Shown piece by piece: positions 17,186 to 25,507 of a stretch of DNA of 64,000 nucleotides. A model generated the notes under the pieces. It was not told where the DNA came from. It ran no database searches and was given only the letters and a program-made list of their open reading frames with translations. Where the stretch lies: the NCBI RefSeq assembly GCF_004364285.1, contig NZ_SOBE01000001.1:1178001-1242000 (forward strand). Direction: 5' to 3'. The DNA is from Frigoribacterium sp. PhB116. GTDB lineage: Bacteria; Actinomycetota; Actinomycetes; Actinomycetales; Microbacteriaceae. Position numbers and translations under genes: made by a program. Position 1 is the stretch's first letter. Each line of letters starts with the position of its first letter.

Positions 17186-19315
17186 ATGCTCGACCGTTCC
17201 ACTGCCCGTTCTGGCCGGCCCTCGCGGCTGCCGCGTCGAGCCTCGCTCCGCGGCCTCGCCGCCGCGACCACCACCGGCGTCGTCGCGCTGGCCCTCGCCC
17301 TCGGGGGCGCGACCGGCGCCTCCGCCGCCCAGGGCTCGTCCTGGGGCGAGTTCCAGGTCTCCGGCTCGGCACGCGGCTACACCGGGACGATGACGCTGGC
17401 GGGCGGGTTCCCCGTCACGACCTTCACCTCGACCTCACGGCAGGCGACGGTCCCGAGCGGCTCGAGCACGTGGCAGGCGGCCTCGACTCCGCCCGGCGCC
17501 CAGTACGGCACCAGCCGCGGGCTGCCGTACCTGAACCAGCGGCCCTCACAGGACTCGCCGACCGCGGCCGGCGCCGCCGTGACCACCTACTCGTTCGAGT
17601 CGGCCACGCCGTCGTCCGGCTGGTCGTTCGTGCTCGGCGACATCGACGCCGACCAGGCGACGATCACCGCCACGGGCGTCGGAGGCGCGGTCGTGACGGC
17701 GGCGCAGCTCGGCTTCCAGGGCACCTACAACTACTGCGCCGGCACGGGCACCCCGTCGTGCGACAGCGCCGGCACCGGCGACCAGCCGCGCTGGGACGCC
17801 GCCACGGCGACGCTGGTCGGCAACCCCGCCGCCGCCGACACCGAGGGCGCGGCGGGCTGGTTCAGCCCGAGCGTGCCGCTCGAGACGCTGACCATCACGT
17901 ACCAGCAGCGCAGCGGGTTCCCGGTGTACCAGACCTGGTTCGCCACCAAGACGTTCAGCGCCTCGGGGACGGCGACCGTGGGGACGGGCGACGCGGCGAC
18001 GCCGTACGCCGGCGCACGCGTCACCGTGACGAACGCCGCAGGTGACGTCGTCGGCACGACGGAGACGGGCCCGGACGGGACGTACTCGTTCGCCGCGCTG
18101 GTCGCCGCTCCCGGCTACTCGGTGTCGATCGCGGAGCCGGACGGCTCCGCTCCCGCCGCGGACCTGTCGTTCTCCCTCGCCACCGCTGACCAGGTCGGGC
18201 TGGACTTCGCCTTCCCGACCGTCGTGGCGCCTCCGGCGACCGCCGTCCTCACCGGTGTCGTGACGGTCGACGGCCAGCGCGCCCCCGACCGCGTGGTCCA
18301 GCTGTTCGGGGACGGCGACACCGACCCGCTCGGGACGACGACGACCGGCGCCGACGGCACGTTCGAGTTCGCCGGGCTCGACCCCGACGGCCTGTACTCG
18401 GTCGTCGACGTGGCCTCGGGGACGGAGTTCGAGGCCATCGCGCCGGACGACCCCGACGCCGACGGGACCACCTTCTACGACGTCGACTCCCCGGCCCCGA
18501 CGGTCGACGTCACCGGCACGGTCGCGAACGCCGACGGCACGCCCGCGGCGAACGAGACGCTCGACTTCATCCCGGTGCCCGACGAGGGCACCGCGCAGCC
18601 GACTGGCCCCGACGTGTCGGTCGTGACCGGTCCCGACGGCAGCTTCGAGGCCGACGGGCTCACGCCCGGCGCCGACTACGTGGTCGTCGTCGGGGACGAC
18701 GCCGAGCACCCCATCCCGTTCACGGCGCCCGAGCTGGGCGAGACGCCCGCGCCCTTCGTCCTCGTCGTGCCCACGGCCGCGGCCGTCGCCGTGGACGGCA
18801 CGGTCGTCGACTCGGCCGGTGCACTCGCCCCCGGCGTCGTGGTGAGCGTCCTCCCGGTCGGCAGCGACGTGCCCGTGGCGACCGCCACCACCGACGCAGC
18901 CGGCCGCTTCGTGTTCGCCGACCTGACGCCCGGGACCACGTACCGCCTCGCGGTGACGGGCGCAGGAGACCCGACCGAGTTCGTCGCGTACGTCGACCGC
19001 ACCCTGGGCACCTTCGCCCTGCTCGCCACCGAGGCGCCCCCGGTCGAGCCGCCGGTCACCGACCCCGGTGCGGGAACGCCGAGCACGCCCCCCGCAGGCG
19101 GCGCAGGCACCGGCGGGAACGGCGCCGGCACGAGCACCGGCACGGCCGGCGGTCGCGGGCCCCTCGCCTTCACCGGCAGCGACGTCGACCAGCCGCTCCT
19201 GCTCGCGGGCGGGCTGCTCGCCGCAGGGCTGGGTCTCGTGGCCGGTGGGGCCGCGTTGCGGCGTCGTCGCACAGCGCTGGCCACGGCGGCGGAGGCCCGC
19301 TCCTCGCGAGGCTGA
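17186..19315 (+). CDS. Cell-surface protein with CnaB/SdrD-like repeats and LAFTG sortase signal
   Basis: 709 residues. A long signal peptide (Arg-rich start, hydrophobic VVALALALGGATGASA, cleavage near 49). A unique N-terminal region to about 265 carries a Cys pair (NYCAGTGTPSCDS). Four prealbumin-like beta modules follow, each with a GPDGTYSF / GADGTFEF / GPDGSFEA / DAAGRFVF strand, typical of carboxypeptidase-regulatory or CnaB folds. A Pro/Gly/Thr-rich stalk leads to LAFTG, a hydrophobic segment and RRRR, a cell-wall sorting signal matching class E sortases (LAxTG). No sortase lies in the window. Likely an adhesin or stalk protein. The ribosome site is GGGAGG. Confidence 0.85.
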   Translation: MLDRSTARSGRPSRLPRRASLRGLAAATTTGVVALALALGGATGASAAQGSSWGEFQVSGSARGYTGTMTLAGGFPVTTFTSTSRQATVPSGSSTWQAASTPPGAQYGTSRGLPYLNQRPSQDSPTAAGAAVTTYSFESATPSSGWSFVLGDIDADQATITATGVGGAVVTAAQLGFQGTYNYCAGTGTPSCDSAGTGDQPRWDAATATLVGNPAAADTEGAAGWFSPSVPLETLTITYQQRSGFPVYQTWFATKTFSASGTATVGTGDAATPYAGARVTVTNAAGDVVGTTETGPDGTYSFAALVAAPGYSVSIAEPDGSAPAADLSFSLATADQVGLDFAFPTVVAPPATAVLTGVVTVDGQRAPDRVVQLFGDGDTDPLGTTTTGADGTFEFAGLDPDGLYSVVDVASGTEFEAIAPDDPDADGTTFYDVDSPAPTVDVTGTVANADGTPAANETLDFIPVPDEGTAQPTGPDVSVVTGPDGSFEADGLTPGADYVVVVGDDAEHPIPFTAPELGETPAPFVLVVPTAAAVAVDGTVVDSAGALAPGVVVSVLPVGSDVPVATATTDAAGRFVFADLTPGTTYRLAVTGAGDPTEFVAYVDRTLGTFALLATEAPPVEPPVTDPGAGTPSTPPAGGAGTGGNGAGTSTGTAGGRGPLAFTGSDVDQPLLLAGGLLAAGLGLVAGGAALRRRRTALATAAEARSSRG

Positions 19316-19558
19316 CTCGCGCCTCCTCGGCTCGGAGCTGGGAATGACCTCCGAACAGAACGGTCTGCACGCAGGTCCGGACGCCCCTGACGCGTCCGGA
19401 CTTCCGCGCCGCCGTGGGTATCGGGACGCCTCTGTGCCACCGCCCACCGAACGAGTCGGATGTCAAGGGGCCTTCCGCCGGCCGCCGCGGGATCGGTAGC
19501 GTCCAGGACGCACGATCGGCGACGCCGCCCGGCGCCGCCTCGACCTGAGGAGGTCCCC

Positions 19559-19921
19559 GTGAAGAAGCGTCACTCCATCGGCACCACCGTCCTGGCCGTC
19601 GCCCTGTTCACCGGCGCCGGCACCGCAGCCCAGGCGCAGGCCGCCACGGCCGCCCCCGCCGACTACTGCGCGCCCTCCGTCGGCTGCGCCGTCGACCCGG
19701 TCACCGGCGACCGCATCTTCGTCAACACCCCCGACCTGACCCAGAAGGAGAGGACGCTCATGCTGGAGTGCAACCACGGCATGGGCGGCGCGCTGCTGAC
19801 CGCGGCCGGAGGCGTCGTCAAGAAGAACTGGGGCAGCGTCCTCAAGGGCGCCGGCAAGGCGGCCGAGACGGCGACGGGTCCGTGCAAGGACCTGTGGGAC
19901 TCGACGACCCGCCTGCGCTGA
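19559..19921 (+). CDS. Small secreted protein with four cysteines
   Basis: 120 residues. A Sec signal peptide (KKRH, then TTVLAVALFTGAGTAAQAQA, cleavage near 27-30) is followed by a mature part of about 90 residues with four Cys (DYCAPSVGCAVDP, LECNHG, GPCKDL), enough for two disulfides. The middle is Gly/Ala/Lys-rich and amphipathic (GGALLTAAGGVVKKNWGSVL), reminiscent of GxxxG helices in class II bacteriocins, although no immunity or export gene is adjacent. GTG start with GAGGAGG ribosome site; -10 TAGCGT at about 19497-19502. It ends in the hairpin at 19943-19975. No family recognised. Confidence 0.75.
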   Translation: MKKRHSIGTTVLAVALFTGAGTAAQAQAATAAPADYCAPSVGCAVDPVTGDRIFVNTPDLTQKERTLMLECNHGMGGALLTAAGGVVKKNWGSVLKGAGKAAETATGPCKDLWDSTTRLR

Positions 19922-19942
19922 CCGGCTCGGGAACGAGCGCGA

Positions 19943-19975
19943 GACGCCCTCGACCTCCTCTGGGTCGGGGGCGTC
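19943..19975 (+). terminator. Hairpin after the small secreted protein
   Basis: GACGCCCTCGACC (19943-19955) pairs with GGTCGGGGGCGTC (19963-19975) with one mismatch and a 7-base loop. No T-run follows. Confidence 0.6.
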
Positions 19976-20131
19976 GTCGCGTCTCGGCCTGGGCCCGCAC
20001 GCCCGACGAGCCACGTCTGTACCCCGGACGCGGAGGCGACTCGGCGGGTGCCGCCGGTCGCCCGGGCCTACCGTGCACGCCGTGCCCGGCGGACTCCCGT
20101 GGGCGCAGCCGCACCGATCGAGGAGGCACAC

Positions 20132-21340
20132 ATGAAGGCAGTCGTCTGGCACGGCATCGGGGACATCCGTCTCGACGAGGTCGACAAGCCCACCATCCAG
20201 GACGCGAACGACGCGATCGTCCGCATCACCCGCAGCGCGATCTGCGGCACGGACCTCCACTTCGTGCGCGGCACGATGGCGCCGATGGAAGAGGGCACCG
20301 TCCTCGGGCACGAGGCCGTCGGCGTCGTGGAGCAGGTCGGCGACGCGGTGCGCGGCTTCAGCCCCGGCGACCGCGTCGTGATCAACAGCACCGTGTCGTG
20401 CGGCGCCTGCCGGTACTGCCGCGAGGGCCACACCGCCCAGTGCGACGTCGCCAACGCGAACGGGCCGGACGCGGGCACCGCCTTCTTCGGCGGGCCGGCC
20501 TCGACCGGGCCGATCGACGGCCTCCAGGCCGAGTACGTGCGCGTCCCCTGGGCGCGCAACACGCTGCACCCGCTGCCCGACACGGTCAGCGACGAGCAGG
20601 CGATCCTGCTCAGCGACATCTACCCCACCGGCTGGTTCGGCGCGGAGCTCGCCGGCGTCCGTCGCGGCGACGTCGTCGCCGTGCTCGGGGCGGGCATCGT
20701 GGGGCAGTTCGCGATCGCGTCCGCGTTCCAGCAGGGCGCCTCCCGCGTCATCGCGATCGACGGCCTCGAGGACCGCCTGGCCCAGGCTCTGGCCCAGAAC
20801 GCCGAGGTGGTCGACTTCAACCGCGAGGACCCGGTCCAGGCCGTGAAGGACCTCACGGGGGGCATCGGCGTCGACGCCGTCATCGACGCCGTCGGGGTCG
20901 ACGCGCAGCACCCCGTCTCGGGCCCTGCCGCTCCCTCCGACGAGGAGAAGGGCAGCTTCGAGCAGGAGGTCGCGCAGGTCGCACCCGACGCCGCTCCGCA
21001 GGGCGACCTGTGGGTGCCCGGCAGCGCGCCGTCGCAGGCGGCGCGCTGGGCCGTCGAGATCGTCGCGAAGTACGGCCGGATCGGCATCATCGGCGTCTAC
21101 TCGCCCACCGTCGAGTCGTACCCGATCGGGGCGGCCATGCTCAAGAACCTCACGATCCGGATGGGCAACTGCGACCACCACTCGGTGACTCCCCCGCTGA
21201 TCGAGCGCGTCGCCGCCGGGCTGTTCGACCCGACTGCGCTCATCACCGAGCGCGAGCCCGTCGGCGACGCGATCGCCGCGTACGAAGCGTTCGACCGGCG
21301 TGAGCCGGGCTGGCTCAAGGTCGAGCTGACGACCGCGTAG
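20132..21340 (+). CDS. Zinc-dependent alcohol dehydrogenase
   Basis: 402 residues of the medium-chain dehydrogenase family. Catalytic zinc ligands are C38, H60 and E61 (GHE). The structural zinc site is C90, C93, C96 and C104. The NAD(P)-binding motif is [10 protein letters not shown] at about 190. An insert around 265-310 and overall pattern resemble glutathione-independent formaldehyde dehydrogenase-type enzymes, but the substrate is uncertain. ATG at 20132 has a strong GAGGAGG site. A hairpin at 21371-21409 separates it from the next gene. Confidence 0.9.
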   Translation: MKAVVWHGIGDIRLDEVDKPTIQDANDAIVRITRSAICGTDLHFVRGTMAPMEEGTVLGHEAVGVVEQVGDAVRGFSPGDRVVINSTVSCGACRYCREGHTAQCDVANANGPDAGTAFFGGPASTGPIDGLQAEYVRVPWARNTLHPLPDTVSDEQAILLSDIYPTGWFGAELAGVRRGDVVAVLGAGIVGQFAIASAFQQGASRVIAIDGLEDRLAQALAQNAEVVDFNREDPVQAVKDLTGGIGVDAVIDAVGVDAQHPVSGPAAPSDEEKGSFEQEVAQVAPDAAPQGDLWVPGSAPSQAARWAVEIVAKYGRIGIIGVYSPTVESYPIGAAMLKNLTIRMGNCDHHSVTPPLIERVAAGLFDPTALITEREPVGDAIAAYEAFDRREPGWLKVELTTA

Positions 21341-21370
21341 GCCCCGGCCCCTCGGGGCGCGAGGCGAACG

Positions 21371-21409
21371 AGGAGGTGCGGTGCAGGGACGACCTGCATC
21401 GCACCTCCT
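21371..21409 (+). terminator. Hairpin of the GGAGGYGCGGTGC family
   Basis: AGGAGGTGCGGTGCAGG (21371-21387) pairs with CCTGCATCGCACCTCCT (21393-21409), a 17-base stem with one mismatch. It ends the dehydrogenase transcript. The same stem sequence recurs at 37760-37797 and, as single arms, elsewhere. Confidence 0.7.
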
Positions 21410-21450
21410 GCATTCGGTCGCCGCACAGCGCACGGGTGTTGCCTGACGCC

Positions 21451-22437
21451 ATGAAGAACACCACACTCGGCAGCGTCGACGGCGGACTCGACGTGGGCCG
21501 CATCGGCCTCGGCCTCATGGGCATGTCCGCCTTCTACACCGGCAGCGGGACCGACGACGACGAGTCGGTGCGCGTGATCCACGCCGCTCTCGGCCACGGC
21601 GTCACCCTGCTCGACACGGCCGACATGTACGGCCCGCACACCAACGAGCAGCTGCTCGGCCGGGCGCTCAAGGGCCGTCGCGACGACGCCGTCGTCGCGA
21701 CCAAGTTCGGCAACGTCACCGATCCGGAGGCGCGGGCCGAACGCACGATCGACGGTCGCCCGGAGTACGTGCGCACCTCGATCGACGGCTCGCTGAAGCG
21801 ACTCGGGATCGACCACGTCGACCTCTACTACCAGCACCGCGTCGACCCCCTGGTGCCGATCGAGGACACCGTCGGGGCCATGGGCGAGCTGGTCGAGGCC
21901 GGCAAGGTGCGGTTCCTCGGTCTCTCTGAGGCGTCGCCCGAGACGATCCGCCGCGCGCACGCCACCCACCCGATCACGGCGCTGCAGACGGAGTGGTCGC
22001 TGTGGAGCCGCGAGGCCGAGGCCGAGGTGCTGCCGACCGTCCGCGAGCTCGGCATCGGCTTCGTGCCGTACTCGCCGCTCGGCCGCGGGTTCCTGACGGG
22101 CACCCTGCGCTCGGTCGACGAGCTCGCCGACGACGACTTCCGCCGGTTCAACCCGCGGTTCGAGGGCGACAACCTCAAGGCCAACGTGCGGATCGTCGAG
22201 CAGGTCGACGAGGTCGCCCGCCAGGTCGGCGCGAAGCCCGGCCAGGTCGCCCTCGCCTGGCTGCTCGCCAAGGGCGAGGGCATCGTGCCGATCCCGGGCA
22301 CGAAGCGCCGCACGTACCTCGACGAGAACGTCGCCGCCGACGCGATCGAGCTCACCGAGGAGCAGGTGCACCAGCTCGACGACGTCGCCGCGCCGAAGGG
22401 CGACCGCTACTCGGACATGTCGACCATCGACCGCTGA
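21451..22437 (+). CDS. Aldo/keto reductase
   Basis: 328 residues, TIM-barrel NADPH-dependent reductase of the YajO/IolS-like branch. Active-site positions: D in [10 protein letters not shown] in VATKFGNV, Y in DMYG and H in [11 protein letters not shown]-terminal cofactor region [18 protein letters not shown]. The ATG at 21451 has no ribosome site; TTGCCT lies just upstream and the mRNA could be leaderless. Substrate unknown. It follows an alcohol dehydrogenase but is separated by a hairpin. Confidence 0.9.
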   Translation: MKNTTLGSVDGGLDVGRIGLGLMGMSAFYTGSGTDDDESVRVIHAALGHGVTLLDTADMYGPHTNEQLLGRALKGRRDDAVVATKFGNVTDPEARAERTIDGRPEYVRTSIDGSLKRLGIDHVDLYYQHRVDPLVPIEDTVGAMGELVEAGKVRFLGLSEASPETIRRAHATHPITALQTEWSLWSREAEAEVLPTVRELGIGFVPYSPLGRGFLTGTLRSVDELADDDFRRFNPRFEGDNLKANVRIVEQVDEVARQVGAKPGQVALAWLLAKGEGIVPIPGTKRRTYLDENVAADAIELTEEQVHQLDDVAAPKGDRYSDMSTIDR

Positions 22438-22446
22438 GCACGGTCC

Positions 22447-22516
22447 TCGAGGGCGGGTCTCCCAGCGCGCGGCAGGTCGGTCTCGACCCGTCCTCGGCCC
22501 GGAGGCCCGCCCTCGA
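22447..22516. repeat. Inverted-repeat arms TCGAGGGCGGG / CCCGCCCTCGA
   Basis: TCGAGGGCGGG at 22447-22457 and its complement at 22506-22516 flank 48 bases after the aldo/keto reductase. The same 11-12-base arms appear closer together at 52195-52226. It could be a long-loop terminator or a dispersed element. Confidence 0.5.
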
Positions 22517-22554
22517 CGCGTCCGGGGACGGGGAGGCGCGGGTACGGTCGACCG

Positions 22555-22833
22555 ATGGACGACGTGATCAGACGACGCGCCCTCGTGCACGGCACCGTGC
22601 AGGGCGTCGGGTACCGCTTCTCGACCGAGGGCGAGGCGGACCGCCTCGCCGTCGACGGCTTCGTGCGCAACCGCTCCGACGGCACCGTCGAGGTGGAGGT
22701 CGAGGGCGAGCCCGAGGCTGTCGGCCGACTGCTGGCCTGGCTCGAGGAGGGCCCCGCCGGCGCCGACGTGTCGCGCGTCGAGGTGGAGGAGCTCGCCCCC
22801 ACCGGCGAGGGCGGCTTCGAGACGCGGCGCTGA
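22555..22833 (+). CDS. acyP: Acylphosphatase
   Basis: 92 residues, the normal family length. It hydrolyses carboxyl-phosphate bonds such as those of acetyl phosphate. The signature HGTVQGVGYRF is present with catalytic R21, and N39 in GFVRNRSDGTVEV. TACGGT at 22543-22548 lies six bases before the ATG with no ribosome site, so the transcript is probably leaderless. No operon partner. Confidence 0.93.
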   Translation: MDDVIRRRALVHGTVQGVGYRFSTEGEADRLAVDGFVRNRSDGTVEVEVEGEPEAVGRLLAWLEEGPAGADVSRVEVEELAPTGEGGFETRR

Positions 22834-23099
22834 GGCGTCGCCGACCTACGAGGCCCTGGACGAGGAGGACCCGGCCCGGGTGCTCGCACGCACCCGACAG
22901 CGTGGAGTCCCCGGACCGGGCCGGTGGCGCCCGTGAAGGGCGCGCCCTCAGTAGTACCAGGCCGCGCCGGGGCGTCTGCTGAGACTCGCGGCTCATGTTC
23001 TGATCCGTGCACCCTCCGCAAGTTCCCGCGCCTCACCTCACACAGGAGGCGCGGCGCGCGTCTCCATGATGAGTACGATCAGCCGAGACAGGAGCCCCG
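22834..23099. other. Intergenic region before the alkylation-repair operon
   Basis: No gene recognised. A -10-like TACGAT at 23074-23079 is the likely promoter of the operon, placing the mRNA start near 23086. A near-duplicate of the first ogt codons (ATGAGTACGATCAGC) occurs at 23069 but leads into the wrong frame. One copy of AGGAGGCGCGG lies at 23044-23054. Confidence 0.5.
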
Positions 23100-23624
23100 A
23101 TGAGCACGATCTCCGTCGTCCACACGACGATCGACAGCCCCGTGGGCGAGTTGACGCTCGTCGGCGGCGAGGACGGCGTCACGGGCTTGTTCTTCTCCGA
23201 CCACCGTCGTCTGCCCGACCCTGCCAGCTTCGGCGCCCGATCGTCGGTCGGCACCGGCCTGTCCGACTTCGTCGAGGTCGAGAGCCCGCTCGCCGCGTGG
23301 TTCGCCGGCGAGCGTCGTGCCTTCGACCTGCCCCTCGCGCCGGTCGGCACGGACTTCCGGCAGCGCGTGTGGCAGCAGCTCGCGACCATCCCCTGGGGCG
23401 AGACCCGCACCTACGGGCAGCTCGCGGCCGCCCTCGGCGACGTCAGGCTCGCCCGAGCCGTCGGCACCGCCAACGGGGCCAACCCGCTGAACATCCTCCT
23501 GCCGTGCCATCGAGTCGTCGGCTCCGCCGGTTCGCTCACCGGGTACGCCGGCGGGCTGGTCCGCAAGCGGTTCCTGCTCGACCACGAGGCACCGGCGTCG
23601 GCCGGCTCCGGTCGGCTCTTCTGA
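23100..23624 (+). CDS. ogt: Methylated-DNA-protein-cysteine methyltransferase (first copy)
   Basis: 174 residues. It repairs O6-methylguanine and O4-methylthymine by moving the alkyl group to its own cysteine, a single-use reaction. The acceptor is C136 in LLPCHRVVG, followed by SLTGYAGGL. The helix-turn-helix region TYGQLAAALGDVRLARAVGTANGANP precedes it. ATG with ribosome site ACAGGAG. The sigma-factor gene starts one base after its stop. It is the first gene of a five-gene repair operon. Confidence 0.94.
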   Translation: MSTISVVHTTIDSPVGELTLVGGEDGVTGLFFSDHRRLPDPASFGARSSVGTGLSDFVEVESPLAAWFAGERRAFDLPLAPVGTDFRQRVWQQLATIPWGETRTYGQLAAALGDVRLARAVGTANGANPLNILLPCHRVVGSAGSLTGYAGGLVRKRFLLDHEAPASAGSGRLF

Positions 23625-23625
23625 G

Positions 23626-24252
23626 ATGCCGCCCTTCGATCGCGTCGTCGAGCTGCACGGCACCACCGTCCTCCGGGTCTGTCGTGCCCTGCTCGAGCCG
23701 ACCGACGCCGACGACGCCTGGTCGGAGACGTTCCTGGCCGCCCTGGTCGCCTGGCCGGACCTCCCGTCCGACGTCAACGTCGAGGCGTGGCTCGTGACCG
23801 TCGCCCGTCGCAAGGCCCTCGACGTCATCCGTGCCAGGGACCGTCGGCCCCAGCCCGTCGAGCACCTGCCGGAGCCCGGGGCGGACGGCGAGTCGTCGTC
23901 GGCGGCCTTCGACGAGGTCCTCGCCCGCGACGACGCCCTCCTCCGCGCGGTCCGGTCCCTGCCCGAGGGGCAACGCGACGCGGTCGTGCTGCACCACCTC
24001 GCCGGGCTGAGCCACCTCGAGGTCGCCGAGCTGACCGGCCGCAGCCACGCCGCGTGTCGACGTTCGGCGGCCGACGGCGTCGCCGCCCTGCGCAACGTGC
24101 TCGGCGAGCGCGACGAGAAAGGCTCCACTCCCACCCTCCCGACCCGCCCGACCGGCCCGACCGGCTCGACCGGCTCGACGGCGATCCGACCCGAGGCACC
24201 CCGACCCGAGGGGCCCCGACGTACGAGACCCCGAGAAGGAGCACGCCCGTGA
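23626..24252 (+). CDS. RNA polymerase sigma factor, ECF type, inside the alkylation-repair operon
   Basis: 208 residues. Region 2 is about 8-72 (VVELHGTTVLRVCRALLEPTD through VARRKALDVIRARDRR). Region 4 is about 104-158 (LLRAVRSLPEGQRDAVVLHHLAGLSHLEVAELTGRSHAACRR), with the helix-turn-helix AELTGRSHAACRRSAADGV. No region 3. A 45-residue Pro/Thr/Gly/Arg-rich tail follows, encoded by short repeats. It starts one base after the ogt stop and its own stop overlaps the next gene (GTGA). No anti-sigma gene with a typical zinc or membrane anchor is present. Its position suggests that it controls this operon; that is inference. Confidence 0.88.
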   Translation: MPPFDRVVELHGTTVLRVCRALLEPTDADDAWSETFLAALVAWPDLPSDVNVEAWLVTVARRKALDVIRARDRRPQPVEHLPEPGADGESSSAAFDEVLARDDALLRAVRSLPEGQRDAVVLHHLAGLSHLEVAELTGRSHAACRRSAADGVAALRNVLGERDEKGSTPTLPTRPTGPTGSTGSTAIRPEAPRPEGPRRTRPREGARP

Positions 24253-24911
24253 ACGACACCGCACCCGACGTCGATACGACGGCGCAGCACCGCCTCGTCG
24301 AGGCGACCGACACCGAGCCTGGCCCCGGCCTCGACGCACACCTCGACCTCCTCCGCGCCCGACTCGCGGACCAGGCTGCGGTCGTCGGCACCGTCGACGT
24401 CTTCTGGCGAACCATCCCCTCGCCAGTCGGGCTGCTGCTGCTCTGCGCGACGGACGTCGGTCTCGTCCGCGTGGCCTTCGACATCGAGGACCACGACGCC
24501 GTGCTCGACCGCGTCGCCGCGCAGGTCGGCTCCCGGGTGCTGCGGTCCGGCCGGCAGCTCGACGAGGTGGCGGTCGAGATCGACCAGTACTTCGCCGGGC
24601 GGCGCCGGGACTTCGACCTCGTGCTCGACCGCAGGCTGTCCCGGGGCTTCCAGCGGACCGTGCTCGAGCACCTGCCCGAGATCCCCTACGGCGAGACGAC
24701 GAGCTACGCCCGCGTCGCCACCGCGAGCGGCAGCCCGAGGGCCGTCCGAGCCGTCGGCACGGCCTGCGCGACGAACCCCCTGCCGGTCGTGGTTCCCTGC
24801 CACCGCGTGGTCCGCAGCGACGGCACCCCGGGTCGTTACCGCGGCGGCGAGGCCGCCAAGGCGGTCCTGCTCGGGCTCGAGTCGCAGCTCTCGGCCGGAG
24901 CGCGCTCGTGA
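24249..24911 (+). CDS. Methylated-DNA-protein-cysteine methyltransferase with N-terminal extension (second copy)
   Basis: 220 residues. The alkyltransferase domain starts at about 52 (FWRTIPSPVGLLLLCATDVG) and carries acceptor C184 in VVPCHRVVRSDGTPGRYRGG. The first 50 residues are extra: acidic, with one probable helix (LDAHLDLLRARLADQAAVVG), and contain none of the zinc cysteines of the Ada N-terminal domain. It is overlapped on both sides by GTGA junctions, with the sigma factor upstream and tag downstream. Possible roles are a second repair protein or a sensor that binds the adjacent sigma factor; the latter is speculation based on position. Confidence 0.9.
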   Translation: MNDTAPDVDTTAQHRLVEATDTEPGPGLDAHLDLLRARLADQAAVVGTVDVFWRTIPSPVGLLLLCATDVGLVRVAFDIEDHDAVLDRVAAQVGSRVLRSGRQLDEVAVEIDQYFAGRRRDFDLVLDRRLSRGFQRTVLEHLPEIPYGETTSYARVATASGSPRAVRAVGTACATNPLPVVVPCHRVVRSDGTPGRYRGGEAAKAVLLGLESQLSAGARS

Positions 24912-25507
24912 GCGGCGTGGTGGTCGGCGACGACGGCCTGGCCCGACCACCGTGGGCTGCCGTCGACCCGCTGATGCGCGAGTACTACGACACCGAGTGG
25001 GGCATGCCCGTCCGCGACGAGCGCGGGCTCTTCGAGCGGCTGAGCCTCGAGGCCTTCCAGTCGGGGCTGTCGTGGGCCACCATCCTCCGCAAGCGCGAGG
25101 CGTTCCGCTCCGCGTTCCGCGACTTCGACCCCGACGTGGTGGCCGGCTTCGACGACGCCGACCGCGAGCGTCTGCTCGCCGACGCGGGCATCGTGCGGAA
25201 CCGGCTCAAGATCGACGCGACGATCACGAACGCCCGCGCGACGGTGGCCCTCCGCGAGCGCGGCGGGCTCGTCGACCTCGTGTGGTCGCACCGGCCGACC
25301 GCGACCCCGCGTCCCGTCGAGCTCGCCGACGTCCCCACGACCTCCCCCGAGTCGGTCGCGCTCTCGAAGTCGCTCAAGGCAGTCGGCTTCGCCTTCGTCG
25401 GCCCGACGACGATGCACGCGCTGATGGAGGCCACCGGGATCGTCGACACCCACCTGGTCGACAGCCACCGACGAGGGTCGTCGGGCGTGTGGGAGGCGGC
25501 ACGGTGA
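24908..25507 (+). CDS. tag: DNA-3-methyladenine glycosylase I homologue lacking most zinc ligands
   Basis: 199 residues. It removes 3-methyladenine from DNA. Retained features: YYDTEWGMP (26-34), catalytic-region E48 in LSLEAFQSGLSW, W56, and the helix-hairpin-helix-like core. Most Tag proteins bind zinc through a Cys near the start (RCxWA), a His in YHD, and a C-terminal His/Cys pair. Here these are P14, Y27, H182 and S186, so three of four ligands are missing. Start GTG overlaps the previous stop and stop overlaps the next start, both as GTGA. Confidence 0.9.
   Translation: MSGVVVGDDGLARPPWAAVDPLMREYYDTEWGMPVRDERGLFERLSLEAFQSGLSWATILRKREAFRSAFRDFDPDVVAGFDDADRERLLADAGIVRNRLKIDATITNARATVALRERGGLVDLVWSHRPTATPRPVELADVPTTSPESVALSKSLKAVGFAFVGPTTMHALMEATGIVDTHLVDSHRRGSSGVWEAAR

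Noticed and set aside
23066-23797. Alternative start MSTIS at 23069, nearly identical to the first codons of ogt
   Set aside because: It leads into a wrong frame across ogt and the sigma factor. The similarity covers only five codons and is probably chance, or created by the -10 sequence.
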